This document shows positions 33,795-45,600 of a stretch of DNA of 64,000 nucleotides, one piece after another. A program made the position numbers and the translations under genes. The stretch is taken from positions 20,540,956 to 20,604,955 of the forward strand of contig CM017564.1 of the NCBI GenBank assembly GCA_007844125.1. Reading direction: 5' to 3'. Below the pieces are notes generated by a model. The model saw only the letters and a list, made by a program, of their open reading frames with translations. It did no database searches and was not told the DNA's origin. The DNA is from Sinonovacula constricta. Taxonomy: Eukaryota; Mollusca; Bivalvia; Cardiida; Solecurtidae. The number at the start of each line of letters is the position of its first letter. The stretch's first letter is position 1.

Positions 33795-35345
33795 ATTGAT
33801 TTACGCAATTTTCTGCACGTTTCGTGAAAAGTTGACATTCTTTCGCAGGGACGCTGAAATGGACCGGTTAACTGCTTCGCATTTCTGTGTACTGGTTCCA
33901 AACTTCATCTCCTCCAAGGCTATGATACTCAATTTCATTTTAAGTATCTCCTCAAGTAAATGTCTATCATTGTCATTCATTTGCAGATTGCTAATTCTTT
34001 GAGTGGCAAGAAACATGGATCCGGTCCACCAGCTGTTTGAAACCCCGCCAGAGCACACATAGCCGCCTGCAGCTTGAACAATCTCCATCATAGCAGCTCA
34101 CTGTTGCCCGAAGGACATTCGGTAACTCCACTTTAATTCGTCTTATATCTCCAGCTAAAATTTTCATAAGTTCCTTAAGAACACGACTGCTCCGAGCTTT
34201 AACATCTTGGCTCAAGACCCTTTGTTGTTCTTATCTCTTTTCCCTAGTCTTGCCTGAGAACATTTCACTGATAAACTTGGCACTGTAGCACTGCCTGAAC
34301 TGCCTGACCAAGATGTGTTGCGTCTGCTAGCCTCTCAACTTTCCACATTGGGTCCAGTACTTTCATTGCCTGTGCTACCCCAGCTGCTGACCTGGAATCT
34401 CCATCTGTGGCTGCATATTTAATGAAGACACCTTGGCGTCAGACTGCTCCCCAATTTCTCGTCCAAGCTCATACTCTGACAGTGGGGCTTGATGGTGAAT
34501 ATTGGCAGTGCAGTCTTCATGTCCACCGGGGCATGTCACTTTAAAGCCCTGCTTTCTCAGCCAGGCACCAGACCAGCAAAGCTTGTTTTGTAGTGCTGAG
34601 GCTATTATATACTGCTTCCCAGTAACTGATTCGCAGGCAATGCCTATAGACTCTGAAGCATTTTGCCCTGCCTTCTTCCGACTGGTTATACATGCCGAGT
34701 TGTATCCATCATGGCCAACATTGATTATGTTCTCATCATGCCCTCGCTTTTTGTTGAAACCATTTACAAGCTGAACCCTCGCAGACATGTCTCTATCATT
34801 CAGGGTCTTGATGGCTTTGCTGACTCGGTTTGACGTCCTCTGCATACTCGTTTGAGATGGTGGCGGTACATCCAATATTTGCTAGCAGATACCGGCAATT
34901 CGTGTTGCTCACAAGCGTGTCTTGTAGAGCTGTGGCTAGTGCGATATTGGCTGCTGCTGGTTTTGGGCCACGTTTTGACGAGGATGCCTCCTTGTACAGT
35001 TTTTTTACTGGTGAAATGTAATCACAATTTGTACATTTCAGAGAAAACTTGACACAGACGCCATTTTTGCGCTCTTCTGCAATTTTGGCCTGGATACAGT
35101 CTTTAGATTCATGCTGGTAACATTGGAAGACCTCTTTGAATACAGCTGAGTTCTTTTCTATGTCGACATATCACATGCCGGTAATTGATTCATTGTCTTC
35201 TTTCGACGCCAGATCAGATGTTTCTTGGACTTTGGTCGCGGCAGACGGATCTAGGTCAGGAACCGTCAAAACCACCCGCAGTAACCCCGTTTTGGGACTT
35301 GAACCGCCAAAGCCGCCCGCACTAGCAGTCATTGGCTACTACTCC
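33795..35345 (-). pseudogene. Mutator-like (MULE-type) transposase, broken
   Basis: In protein order: FKEVFQCYQHESKDC, a zinc pair in CTNCDYISPVKKLYKEA, KRGPKPAAANIALATALQD, then a shift near 34860, and GHDGYNSACITSRKKAGQNA. Next come NKLCWSGAWLRKQGF, CPGGHEDCTANIH and, after another shift, ATDGDSRSAAGVAQAMKVLD with ERLADATHLGQAV. It ends with CSSCRR and SMFLATQRISNLQMND, then KMKLSIIALEEMKFG and QKCEAVNRSIS. This is the order seen in the Mutator-like transposase domain proteins abundant in molluscs. Two Asp motifs are visible. At least three frameshifts and one stop. Confidence 0.7.
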
Positions 35346-36235
35346 CCCAGTAACTAAAAGCTGTCCCTGCACTTGAAACCAATAGAGATGTTTTTTCTTA
35401 AGTGCAACACTGTCGCCCTACCTGTGCAGTTATCCTTCTACACCGTTCCTCATGCCACTTCTAGATTGCAAGTCTCATGAATGATAGTAAATATCTATGA
35501 CCATTAGTATTTTTCAATACAAAACGTATTAAATAATTTCTATTATTACATATGTTGACCAACTGCAGTACATGACCTAGAACTACAAGTAACAAAAACA
35601 CAACAACTGAAAAGAAGTATATTGAAGTTATGCTGATGTGAATATGTGGATTTATTCTTTCACTTACCTTGGAGCATACCCAGATCAGATCTATACAGCA
35701 TATGGTTAATATTGGTAGATTATGTAATTAGCATATGACTGATTTTTTACAATTTATTTACAGTAGGCAATTGTGACTTAATAAGGTTTATCTATATTGT
35801 CTCCTTTAGGAAACACTAATAACAAATATGTAGATGGTGAAAGAAAACTTACGATGGAGCATATGGAATATCTGTTTGAAGCTGATACGGTGATGTTTGT
35901 CGTATTGGCGTAGCATTTTACCAACTCGCAGAGGTTTCTAGATTATGATGCATCCGAGTAGTCCACTCGAGTTATAATCCGATCCTGTAAGTCTAGTAAA
36001 CATGTTCGTTGGAAGCAGAGACGTTCAACTTCATCCGGACATGTACTTTCGTGAGGATTGCATTTAAAGGCCGTGCAGTGGCAAACCAACTGCACAATTA
36101 AGATGATATTACACACAACATTAGCGACATCGTGTTGGCTTATGTAAGAGGCGTGAAAGGTCAAGGCCGTCGCTATTCGTAATTACTTCACGAATGTGAC
36201 TTTTTATTCTTTTTAGGGGGTCATAACCACGGGGC
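35346..36235. other. Intergenic; one small Cys-rich frame
   Basis: The minus-strand frame 35943-36164 has HCTAFKCN and CPDEVERLCFQRTC, which could be a zinc-binding exon, but no family is assigned. Confidence 0.25.
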
Positions 36236-36545
36236 AACAGATTCATGAAGTTCATGAATAAGTGCATGAATTAATTCATGAATAAATGCATGAATTATTG
36301 GTTCATGAAAAGCAAAATTTATGTTTCACTTTTTCATTTCATGAATTTATTCATGAACAAATTCGTGAATTTTTCAAGAACAATTCATGAAAACATGGTT
36401 CATTTAGTTCATGAATTTGTTCATGAAAAAGTTTATGAATTTGTTCATTAAAAGAATTCATGAAGTTCGTGAAAAGCAAAATTTATGTTTCACGAACTTT
36501 TCATTTCATGAACTTATTCATGAACAAATTGATGAACATTTTCAA
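36236..36545. repeat. TTCATGAA-rich palindromic array
   Basis: About 310 bases made of short inverted units around TTCATGAA / TTCATGAAC, more than fifteen occurrences with slight variants. A longer direct repeat sits inside: GCAAAATTTATGTTTCAC occurs at about 36312 and again at about 36477. Both strands read nearly alike, so it can fold extensively. Not coding. Confidence 0.85.
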
Positions 36546-38372
36546 AGGTGACAGACTGAAAGACTCTGCAAGCCCTGGACCACTCTACATGAAATTTCTG
36601 TCTTGCAAATCCCTTTCATAGTGATGACATGTTCAAAGTTTGAAGCCAATCGCTTAAGAAATGTGGAAGTAGTTTACTCCTTAACTTGTTATGTTTAATG
36701 TGTACAAACCAACGCCCGACTATTATGCAGACAGACCAACGACTGACCAACCGACAGAGTGACTCCTTTATACCCACTCCAAACTTTGTGGGGTATAATG
36801 ACACCGACCTGGTTCGAATATTCTGAAGAAAAAAGGAAAAAATCCATTATGCACCAGTACAAATAAGAACTCTAACTGAAACTCGAAAATCTATTAACTT
36901 CCTAACACTTAATACACACAAATACTCCAGTCAAAGCAGTCAGTTCTGTTTTTTTTCTTAATTTCTTTTGGAAGTTTTCATTTTTTTTACCAATGTACAC
37001 TTGTCGAAAGCACAGTACTTATTTGCCGCATCCTGAAACTGGACCAGCTTTGCCTGATTTAGGGCAGGTCTGGGCTTTTCCCCCGAGTGAATGGACCGTT
37101 TTCCAGTTCTGGAGGAATTGACCAATTCTTCAGTTGTGAATAATTCTTGGCAGAGGTACCTAAATATGTCTTGGTTTGTTTTACACTTGGCGATTTTTTG
37201 TTCATCAGTAGTGATTTTTTGTTCATCAATGCCAACAGTTTTGATCTAAGTATCATCTTTATCGTTACACACTGGGTCTGACACAAGATGGCAATGTGTT
37301 TCTAATTTATCAACAGTGTTCTCCATTTTTTCTTCTGTATTTTCTTCCATCTTTTCTTCAATCTTCTTGTTGGTTTTAACCTGATTACGCTTTATTCACA
37401 TTTAACTTTGTATTTGGCGCCGTATGACCTATTAAGTGTCGGTGTGCCGTAAAACCCAAATAAATAAATAAAATAAATAAATCTTCTTGACTTTTTTACG
37501 CAAGCTTCTAACCTCCTCTTCTAATTTTCTCATTCGTTTCTCGCTGAAAAATAAAGCATTATTTTAAAACAGTATCTAACAGTTAAACCTCATCATGCTA
37601 CAATTTGATTTCATTAGGTTAATACTATGAAAATGACCAGGGCATCACTACAGGTGAGTATAACTTTTTATTAATTTAGTTCAAAGGAAAAATCATTTTT
37701 ACATTTCAAACACAGCATGTTGTGCTCAATAATGTACTGTCTGTAGGCCCCTTTAAGAGTGATGGTAAAGACTATGCTGTAACTTTTACTGCACATGGGA
37801 TCTACAAGCCATTTTACTGAAGTTGCCCGAGGTGGCGGCAAAAATGGGAATTATCGAGGTTTATGTATTTTTAAAAGAAAGTTTAAAATGTACTAAAATA
37901 TACATTGTTGGAAGCAGTGAGAGGCTTATTATCAACAAAAATAGATTTTATGTTGAAAATCTGTGTTAAAAGACATGTTGTGTTCTTTATTTAAAACATG
38001 ACACCCCAAAAAGTAGGGATAGTAGGGCTGTTTTCTTAAAAAGTAGGGGATAGTAGGGCTCTGGATCAAAAAGTAGGAAAAGTAGGGTCCGCTGATCAGG
38101 ATATCCTATTATAAGATTTAGCCTAGTGACCTAGTTTTTTACCCGACATGACCCATATTTTCATGTGGCCTACACATTCTGACAAAGTTTCATCAAAATT
38201 TGGTCAAATATGTTGCCTCTAAAGTGTAAACAAGGATTTCTAAGATTAGACCCACCGACTTAGTTTCTGATCCGTCAGATGACCCACATTTGAAATGGCC
38301 TGCATATTGTCAAGATTCTGACTAAGTTTCATCAGAATTGGGTCACAAATGTGACCTGTAGTGTATAATTAC
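36546..38372. other. Intergenic with a lone LINE tail
   Basis: Apart from the LINE tail at 37371-37482, no gene is recognised. A minus-strand Lys/Glu-rich frame at about 37059-37400 may be a degraded coiled-coil exon. Low-complexity AGTAGGG repeats occur near 38015-38090. Confidence 0.3.
37371..37482 (+). mobile_element. Extremely 5'-truncated LINE (3' tail only)
   Basis: It keeps only the last about 110 bases of the RNase H LINE: GGTTTTAACCTGATTACGC..GGCGCCGTATGACC..GTGTGCCGTAAAACCC and an AAATAAA tail. Near-identical to the tail at 50350-50460. Confidence 0.85.
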
Positions 38373-38535
38373 CTAGAAGACTCTTTCCTCTTCAGATAGT
38401 TTGGATACCCTGCAGTCGGTTTTTTCAAACTGTCCGGCTCTGCAGCGTGGGTTGGCTTCTTCAACATGTCCGGTTCTGCAGCCTGGGTTAGCTTCTTCAT
38501 AACGTCCGGCTCTGCAGCCTGGGTTGGCTTCTTAA
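38373..38535 (-). CDS. Exon encoding three 12-residue repeats
   Basis: Bounded by a TTTCCAG acceptor and a TCTAG|GTAATT donor on the minus strand. The open frame reads KKPTQAAEPDVM, KKLTQAAEPDML, KKPTHAAEPDSL, then KKPTAGYP and KRKESS. The 36-base unit changes mainly without breaking the frame, which supports coding. Gene identity is unknown and neighbouring exons were not found. Confidence 0.45.
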
Positions 38536-38773
38536 CTGGAAAATAAATATGAGCTTGTATTTATACTGCCCCACCTTGGAAAATGTGCCATTAAAACTAA
38601 AGCCGGCAGAACCAGGTGATGCCCCTCCGTATAATTCTTGGTCGCAGCAGAGTGGTTTGTTCATTAAGCGTTCATCAAATTTAATATAAGGACATTTTGT
38701 CAAGGGTAGTTGCATAAACAAAACTACATACGGGCCGGTTTGGAGCCAAAACAGGAAATTACTTAAGTGGTTC

Positions 38774-39195
38774 TTAAGTGGGTATTCACGTCATCAGCGT
38801 CAGGCGATGTCACGCGTGTATGAGTCATACTTAAGTGGGTCACTCCCTCTTGAAGTGGGTATTGACGTCACGCGATCACGCGACGGAAACGTCGATTGGG
38901 GATACTTAGTTTAAATCGGTCAATGAAAATGTGCGAACGTTACGTACGTAAAGTGGGGATTGACGTCACGCCGATCACGAGGTTGAGTACGACGCCACTT
39001 AGAACAGAACAGAAAAAGACAGTTATTTTCAAAAGGAGACAATGAATGAGCTCGTTAAGAACGTACGCTGATCGAAAATGTCGGTTATTTTGAAGAGATC
39101 CAATCAACGTCAGCGTTTCTTACGCGTAGCACTTGACGTTCAAGTACGCACTCGAAATCAGTATATATAAGAGGCGCGTAGACTCTCTATTATCA
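38774..39195 (+). promoter_or_regulatory. Promoter-like block with repeated TGACGTCA boxes
   Basis: A unit GTGGGTATTGACGTCA occurs near 38855-38870, as GTGGGGATTGACGTCA at 38953-38968, and degenerate as GTGGGTATTCACGTCA at 38779-38794. The first two are each followed by CGC..GATCACG. TGACGTCA is the CRE/ATF consensus. At 39162-39171 a TATATATAAG box is followed by GAGGCGCG and a plausible start near 39195. A CAG|GTTAAG donor is at 39285. The transcript it would drive on the plus strand is not identified. Confidence 0.5.
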
Positions 39196-39860
39196 ATCAA
39201 ATTACATCGTTCTCTTTCAAATATCGTTTAAAAGGACTTTAATTTTATTTCGTTCTTGTTTATACGGATTTAAAATATTTCTCAGGTTAAGTTATCTATA
39301 TTATAACACGTACGTATTATTGGCATGACGTATTAACCCTCAGAACTATATATTTAGTATAAAATTAGATTGACATATAGCTTTACCCTCTTAGTCCTAG
39401 TATTATCGGTAAAAACGATTAAAATACACATCGGTATATAATTCAACCATAGCTAGATGAACGAAAACATTATCATATTTTATTTTATGTACTTTTGTTT
39501 CCTGATCAGAGAATCTATATAGAGAAATATATTTGTCATGTGTTACATTTTCGATCAGCGATTTTACAATTCTAATCAATTGTGAACATTTTGGCTAATA
39601 AAACAATACAGAGTGCGTGTATGTACATTCAACAGTTTATAACGAACTAGAGATAGAAGGTAAATGATATTTATAATGTCCTTATAGATTATTTTATCTT
39701 AAGACAATTAACTGCAGGTCCACTGTAAGTATAGTATATTTTCTGCTTTAGACGTTTACGTAAAATAACAATATGTATATAATCACATAATAGACAGTCG
39801 TCGATTGTAAAAAGAACTTATGTTATAGAGAAAAAAAAGATATAGTTGTAACAATTCATT
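39196..39860. other. AT-rich, no gene recognised
   Basis: It could include a non-coding 5' exon (39195-39285) of the promoter above. Nothing else is seen. Confidence 0.3.
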
Positions 39861-40040
39861 TTACACTACCCACCATCGAGTATTCCTATATATCCTGTAA
39901 TAACTCAAGTAGCCATAAACACTCCCCCACTTCAAACTAAAGACGATCCAAGGGCCTACACCGCCAGAACGGAAAAACATGTTAAGTACGAGGACAATTA
40001 TAACACCAGTGACAACTAATATCATCACCAACAACATCAT
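39861..40040 (-). CDS. 59-residue putative membrane protein
   Basis: Complete frame with ATG codons at 40040 and 40037 and a TAA at 39861. A strongly hydrophobic N-terminal helix (MMLLVMILVVTGVIIVLVLN) is followed by FFRSGG and an aromatic/basic tail (YGYLSYYRIYRNTRWW). It would be a signal-anchored small membrane protein. It starts 65 bases after the stop of the micro-exon gene on the same strand, so it could be a second cistron or an independent gene. Short hydrophobic frames can arise by chance. Confidence 0.4.
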   Translation of the reverse strand: MMLLVMILVVTGVIIVLVLNMFFRSGGVGPWIVFSLKWGSVYGYLSYYRIYRNTRWWVV

Positions 40041-40104
40041 TTTTAAATCATAAAAAGAACAAATTGTTATTTCTATTTATTTTATTATTTTTAATTGTTA
40101 TATT

Positions 40105-41100
40105 TCATTCCAGTAGTTTCTTCAGTTCTTTAACTTTGTCCTCCAAATCCTTGATAAGGACTTTCACTTCTGCCTAAAAATAAAAAAAAATGAAAATTTT
40201 ATCATTACTTTTAGATTTTATAACATAAAGAGTACATGTCAAGCAATAATTTTAAACAAAATATATCAATTACATAAGTATTTAAGATAACTGCGTGAGT
40301 CAATTACTTTTTTTTTTCGAAATTATGGTATGATACTGAAATAAGTACATGAACAGTTAAGATAATACAATAAATCATACTATTGATATCATAACACAAT
40401 ACATTAATTCACTTACCAACTTCACCTGACTTTCATAATCTATGGACGACATGTCCATAGAACTTGAACCACCCTCCTCAATAAGTATGGGGTCATTACT
40501 CTTTGGTGTTGATGTCTACAATAGAAATAAAAATCTAGTTTGACAACTTTTCATTAGAACTTATGTATATTGGTAGGTAATGACTTTGGATATCATAACA
40601 TAGAATATAAAAAGTTATTTCTTTCATGGCCTGATAACTATAAAACTAGATTTTGATAACGTATGTTTGTCTTTCTCTTTTCTAAAGTTGAAACCTCTAC
40701 ATATTTTTATTATCACATATAAGAAAAGTATTCTAGTACTTACAGGAAACAACCTTTTCCGTTCCGGTGTATTCACCGGAACTACCTTGGGGGTTTCAAT
40801 CTGTAAATTAAAAAAAGAAAGAAATTACAATGTACACACGTCATTTATCAGATTAAACTCGTAAAAATGTAAAGTGTCATCCTGACAAATTTAGTCACTA
40901 AAGAATAACATGATATTTAAATCTAAATTGATATACATGCCATTTAATATGATGGGTATATGTATTTTATCAGATTATTTAAACACATAAAATGCAATAC
41001 AATAAATTCCGTCTCATTCACTTTACAAAATTTCAAAATAACGAATAATTAATGATAAAAAATCATAGAAATAAAACAAAGATATTACCTCCGAATCCAT
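40105..41100 (-). CDS. Four-exon micro-exon gene, 78 residues, coiled-coil C-terminus
   Basis: A complete small gene: exon 1 41089-41100 (MDSE), exon 2 40744-40800 (19 codons, ETPKVV..NTPERKRLF), exon 3 40417-40515 (33 codons, STPKSNDPILIEEGG.. SIDYESQVKL), exon 4 40105-40173 (22 codons plus stop, heptad pattern LIKDLEDKVKELKKLLE). Every junction is phase 0 with good GT-AG signals, and AATAAA follows the stop. Several TP sites and the ERKR patch suggest a nuclear phosphoprotein that dimerises through its coiled coil (inference). It resembles in order and motifs the gene at 52519-54008 on the other strand. No named family. Confidence 0.65.
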
Positions 41101-41208
41101 GAAAAGGTTAGTATAAAATGATGCGAAAAGTTATATTTCGCTGGTCAATTTGAAGATTTCCGGAGGTCAAATCAAGAGTAATATGTCCGGTCATTTTTCC
41201 GATTGACC

Positions 41209-42545
41209 ATTAATAATGTTCTTTAATGAAATTTGGATATCCGGTAAAGTACCCGATTCTTGGAAAAATGCCTTCATTATTCCACTTCATAAACAAGGTA
41301 AAGACTCAACAGATCCTCAAAGCTATAGACCTATTGCTTTGACGAGCTGAATTAGAACGAATGATCAATAATAGACTTGTCTGGTATCTTGAGTCCAACA
41401 ACTTAATTTCAGAATATCAAAGTGGATTCAGACACCAACATAGCACAGTCGATCATCTTGTTCGTTTAGAAACACTCATTCGTGATGCCTTCATCAAGAA
41501 GGAACACCTTGTAGCTGTGTTTTTCGATCTTGAAAAGGCTTATGACACGGCTTGGAAACATGGGATTTTAAAGGATTTAGGTGACCTTGGTCTCAGGGGT
41601 CGTTTACCAATTTTCATTGACAGCTTCCTTTCTGACAGAAATTTTCAGGTCAAGATTGGGTCCACCCTGTCATCGGTTCATAAACAGGAACAGGGTGTCC
41701 CCCAGGGTAGTATTCTATCTGTTACCCTTTTTAACATAAAAATAAATAATATTGTAAAAACCCTTCATGAAGGGGTTGACTGTTCACTTTTTGTGGACGA
41801 TTTCGTTATTTGTTACCGCTCTAAATATATGAGCACAATTGAAAGACAATTACAACAATGTCTTAATAAGTTGCAAAAATGGAGCATCACCAACGGTTTT
41901 AAATTTTCTCCAACCAAAACCAACTGTATACATTTCTGTCAGAAACGTGGTCTTCATGTTGACCCCGAATTGTTTTTAAATAACGTTCGCATTCCCGTCG
42001 TCCAGGAAACTAAGTTTCTTGGAGTCATTTTTGACAGGAAACTGACTTTTATTCCACATATCAATTACATCAAGGAGAAATGTCTCAAGGCTCTTAACTT
42101 GCTTAAATATTTATCCCATACAGACTGGGGAGCCGATAGGAAAACATTGTTACTTCTGTACCGTTCCCTAATTCGGTCTAAATTAGATAACGAAAGCATA
42201 GTCTATGGTTCTGCCAGGAGGTCCTATCTCCAGACGCTGGACGTCGTTCACAACCAGGGACTTCGTCTAGCTCTAGGAGCGTTCAGGACCTCACCAGTGC
42301 AGAGCCTTTACGTTGAAGCCAATGAACCATCATTATTCTTGCGTCGCGAGAAACTTTCCTTGCAGTATATAATTAAACTAGTGTCTAACCCCGATAACCC
42401 AACGTTTAATTGTGTTTTCAACCCTAATCATGAGGAGCTTTATGATCGATCACCTAAAGCCCTCAGACCTCTTGGTTTAAGGCTTAAAGATAGCATAAAC
42501 ACATCAGGTATAAACCTCGAAAACATTTCTGAAAACCCAAGAATT
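41209..42545 (+). mobile_element. RNase H LINE, left part of a copy split by a transposon
   Basis: It starts within the reverse transcriptase (FNEIWISGKVPDSWKNAF), with a small deletion near 41350, then a long open RT frame 41361-42540 including VAVFFDLEKAYDTAWKHG, QGVPQGSILSVTLFN and the catalytic CSLFVDDFVICY. It is interrupted after ENPRI at 42545; the same copy resumes at 49306. Confidence 0.9.
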
Positions 42546-42679
42546 GGCCGATCGACAGCAAAAAAATAGCCACTCCCCCAAATTATCAAGGGAGACTACT
42601 CTTAGCATCTCCGACAAACATGTCGACTGCTATGGAAATCATCCCCGACAATATCGGCCTGAATTATGTATCTGCACAT

Positions 42680-45600
42680 TAAAGAAAAAACTGAAGGCAC
42701 AGGGTTTTGTTTTTGGTTCATATTTTCAGAAAGTTGTCTTTTATGCCAAAAACGATGATATTGTTGATGTCGCTGGCCATGTTTTTCCAAGTCAGCGGAA
42801 GAACGACAAGCCGCATAGACCAGTTTGTCTGTCAACAAATCTAAGCAACAAGTTGAAGAGTCGCAATGTACATTCCAGATAGGGTATGTTTTTTTAAAAT
42901 AATTTTGCGATTTTCATAATATTTTGATTTACGTTGCACATTTATTAGTAAAAAACACGCAATATTTGCATGAAATCTTAGCAAGTGTACATTTTCGAAT
43001 AATTCGGTTTTCGGACATTTCACCCTCGACATTTCGGCCGTACCAGTTGCTTGTAGAACTCTAAAACAAGGGGATTATAAAGATGCACAGTGCTTAACTA
43101 CCACATTGTTTCACATTCTTCAATGTCATTTAAGGATAAAATGTTTATCATTTAAAGTGTTACAATACTTATTTCAATAGTTTAAAACGTGATCCTTTGA
43201 AAACACCTAGTGAGTACATACTACATGGCCAAAGTTTTTTTTTATTGCTGGATAGGTCACATGTTGGATGTTCTCAACTAATTGTAATTTATCTTGTATT
43301 TAAACAGGTTAAAAGCAGATGGACCTTGCTCTCATGGTGTTGCCATGCTGCTACTGTCAGAGCAGTGGAAAATGGCTGGCTACAAGGAGGTTCCAGCTAT
43401 GCTGTCATGTACAAGCCTGCCACAGCAGTGGGACAAGCCCCGGGGCGAACGTATTGAACCAGAGCCTGTATCCACCATGATCATAGCCAAGCCAAGCAAT
43501 ACCAATAGAAAAAGGAAGGCAGTTATTGCTTCATTTACAGACAACAGGTATTTAAGATAATTATTATTAGACATAGTTGAGATAAAATTTTACATAATAC
43601 TTATTAAATCTTTTTGTTTCACAACTTTTAATATTCTACTTTTTCCCTTATAATTTTTAGACACTACTCTCATTATTTGAGATTTAAACCTAAGTCCTAA
43701 TGCAATGAATGTCTTTAAAATCATAAATGAAGCAGCATTTTAATTAAAAATGACTTTAAATGATTCAATTGTGATCCAATTTTTGTTACAGAAAAATTCA
43801 AGTGACAAATGACGACATATCATCTCTTCAGAGTCTGAGTGGGTCACCGATCTCTTATCTTGTTGAGCAACTTAGTCCCAGCACAGTCTTTTCACCAACA
43901 CAGTATGGAGATGTTCCAACCGGTGCTGCTCTTGGATACCATGTATGTGCTGGTTGTGTAAAACCCATTTATGACAATAACTTTAACCTGGTCATTGATT
44001 AACATCTTATTTCAATATTTAATACAGCATTTTGACAACTTAACAATGGTCTTTGAAGTGTGACTAAACATAATTTTACATGAACTATTAAAACAACAGA
44101 GATTAAAGTTTAACTATATTTTATTTTCATCATTAAACATGGCTTTTGCATAGGGTAACAGTATTTTTGCTAGGGTGATATTGAAACTGTTACTGACAAA
44201 ACCCATTTTTAGGGCATACAAATATCAGAAATGAAAAACATTTCAGTCTTTTTAACTTTCTCTGTTCAACTAAAATATCTACACATATGTTAACAACATA
44301 TGTTAAAAATTCATATCCATAAGGATGATGCAAAATATACATTCTATAAGTTAAGTTGGCATCATATCTCGAAGCTTTCATACATATATAGATGGATTTC
44401 TCAGAATTATTAATATATTAAGAATCATTAATCATTTAAAGCTATGGCTGAAAATAATTACTGCACAAAGATTACAAAATGACTCTAGTTGAGTTATAAA
44501 TCCAAGTTTTCCAGCCTAGGTTAATATGAACATTATTTTTGGTACCCTTTATTACTTTTTTATGAACAATATCCACAGAAATATGAAATATCCACATCAT
44601 CTATAATTAGTCATTTATAAGAGGAGACATGAAGTTAGTTAAAAAACAACAAGAAAACCATATCGGATTAACAATAGAAAATAGTCCTAACTTGACTTTC
44701 CCTCCAAGAATTTTAAACTGTTTCACCCGAGCTATTGCCCTTTCAACATGAACACGGTGCCTTGCTATTTTCTCTGTCAATGCAACATCTGTGTCTTTCA
44801 TTTGAGCGCCACTTACTGTAAAAGGAGGAATGTTCAACTCCAATCCAATTCCCTTTAAATCCTCATCAATTCGAAAACCTTTATCTGCCATAACTCCATC
44901 GCCAGGCAATATTTTCCCTGTTTTTAAATGACATAAATAATATTATAAAACCCACTTTGGCGTGTTATCTCATTGTCAGAAATATTTCCAGTAAACAGCA
45001 TAGAAAAAAATATGATAGACCCACGAGGATCTATGCCAACAAGACCCTTTAATGTTGTACATGATTTACAGGCAGAGTAGCATTGACTTTGGCGAGTTAA
45101 AGAGCTAGGTTTTTCTATTTTTATTTCAGTTCCATCAATAATCACTAAAGTATTAGGAAACTCCTTTGTAAATTTTTTTGGCATGTGTCCACTAATGGTG
45201 TCTCTGTGAGGCCAAATTGAAACAGATGAAAATCTAAAATACATGTACTGAATCCAGTCAGAAAACAATGAGCTACAATCCTGGGATGATATTTTGAATA
45301 GTTTGCCTAAATGAACAAAGTCAAAATTTTGACGCAGTTTAACAAGAACAAGTAAAAACTGATCTTCAAGAGAGTGACTTATTAAACATTTAAGTTTTTT
45401 TCTTGGTTGAAAATGGACAAGTTCTGTTGTCAGGCACAAGAAAATTTAGAATACTTGTGAACTGTCCTTTACTAAATCCTGTATAGTAAACACATTCATC
45501 CTTGTGTTTGGTCACTTTTAATGCATGGAAGCTTAATATAGGATCTGAAGAACATTCCTGTTGTTGTGAAGATCTTGATGATGTTTCTCTCATCAACTGT

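Noticed and set aside
35943..36164. P2X-type intracellular zinc domain
   Set aside because: Cys spacing is only vaguely similar, and there are no supporting neighbours.
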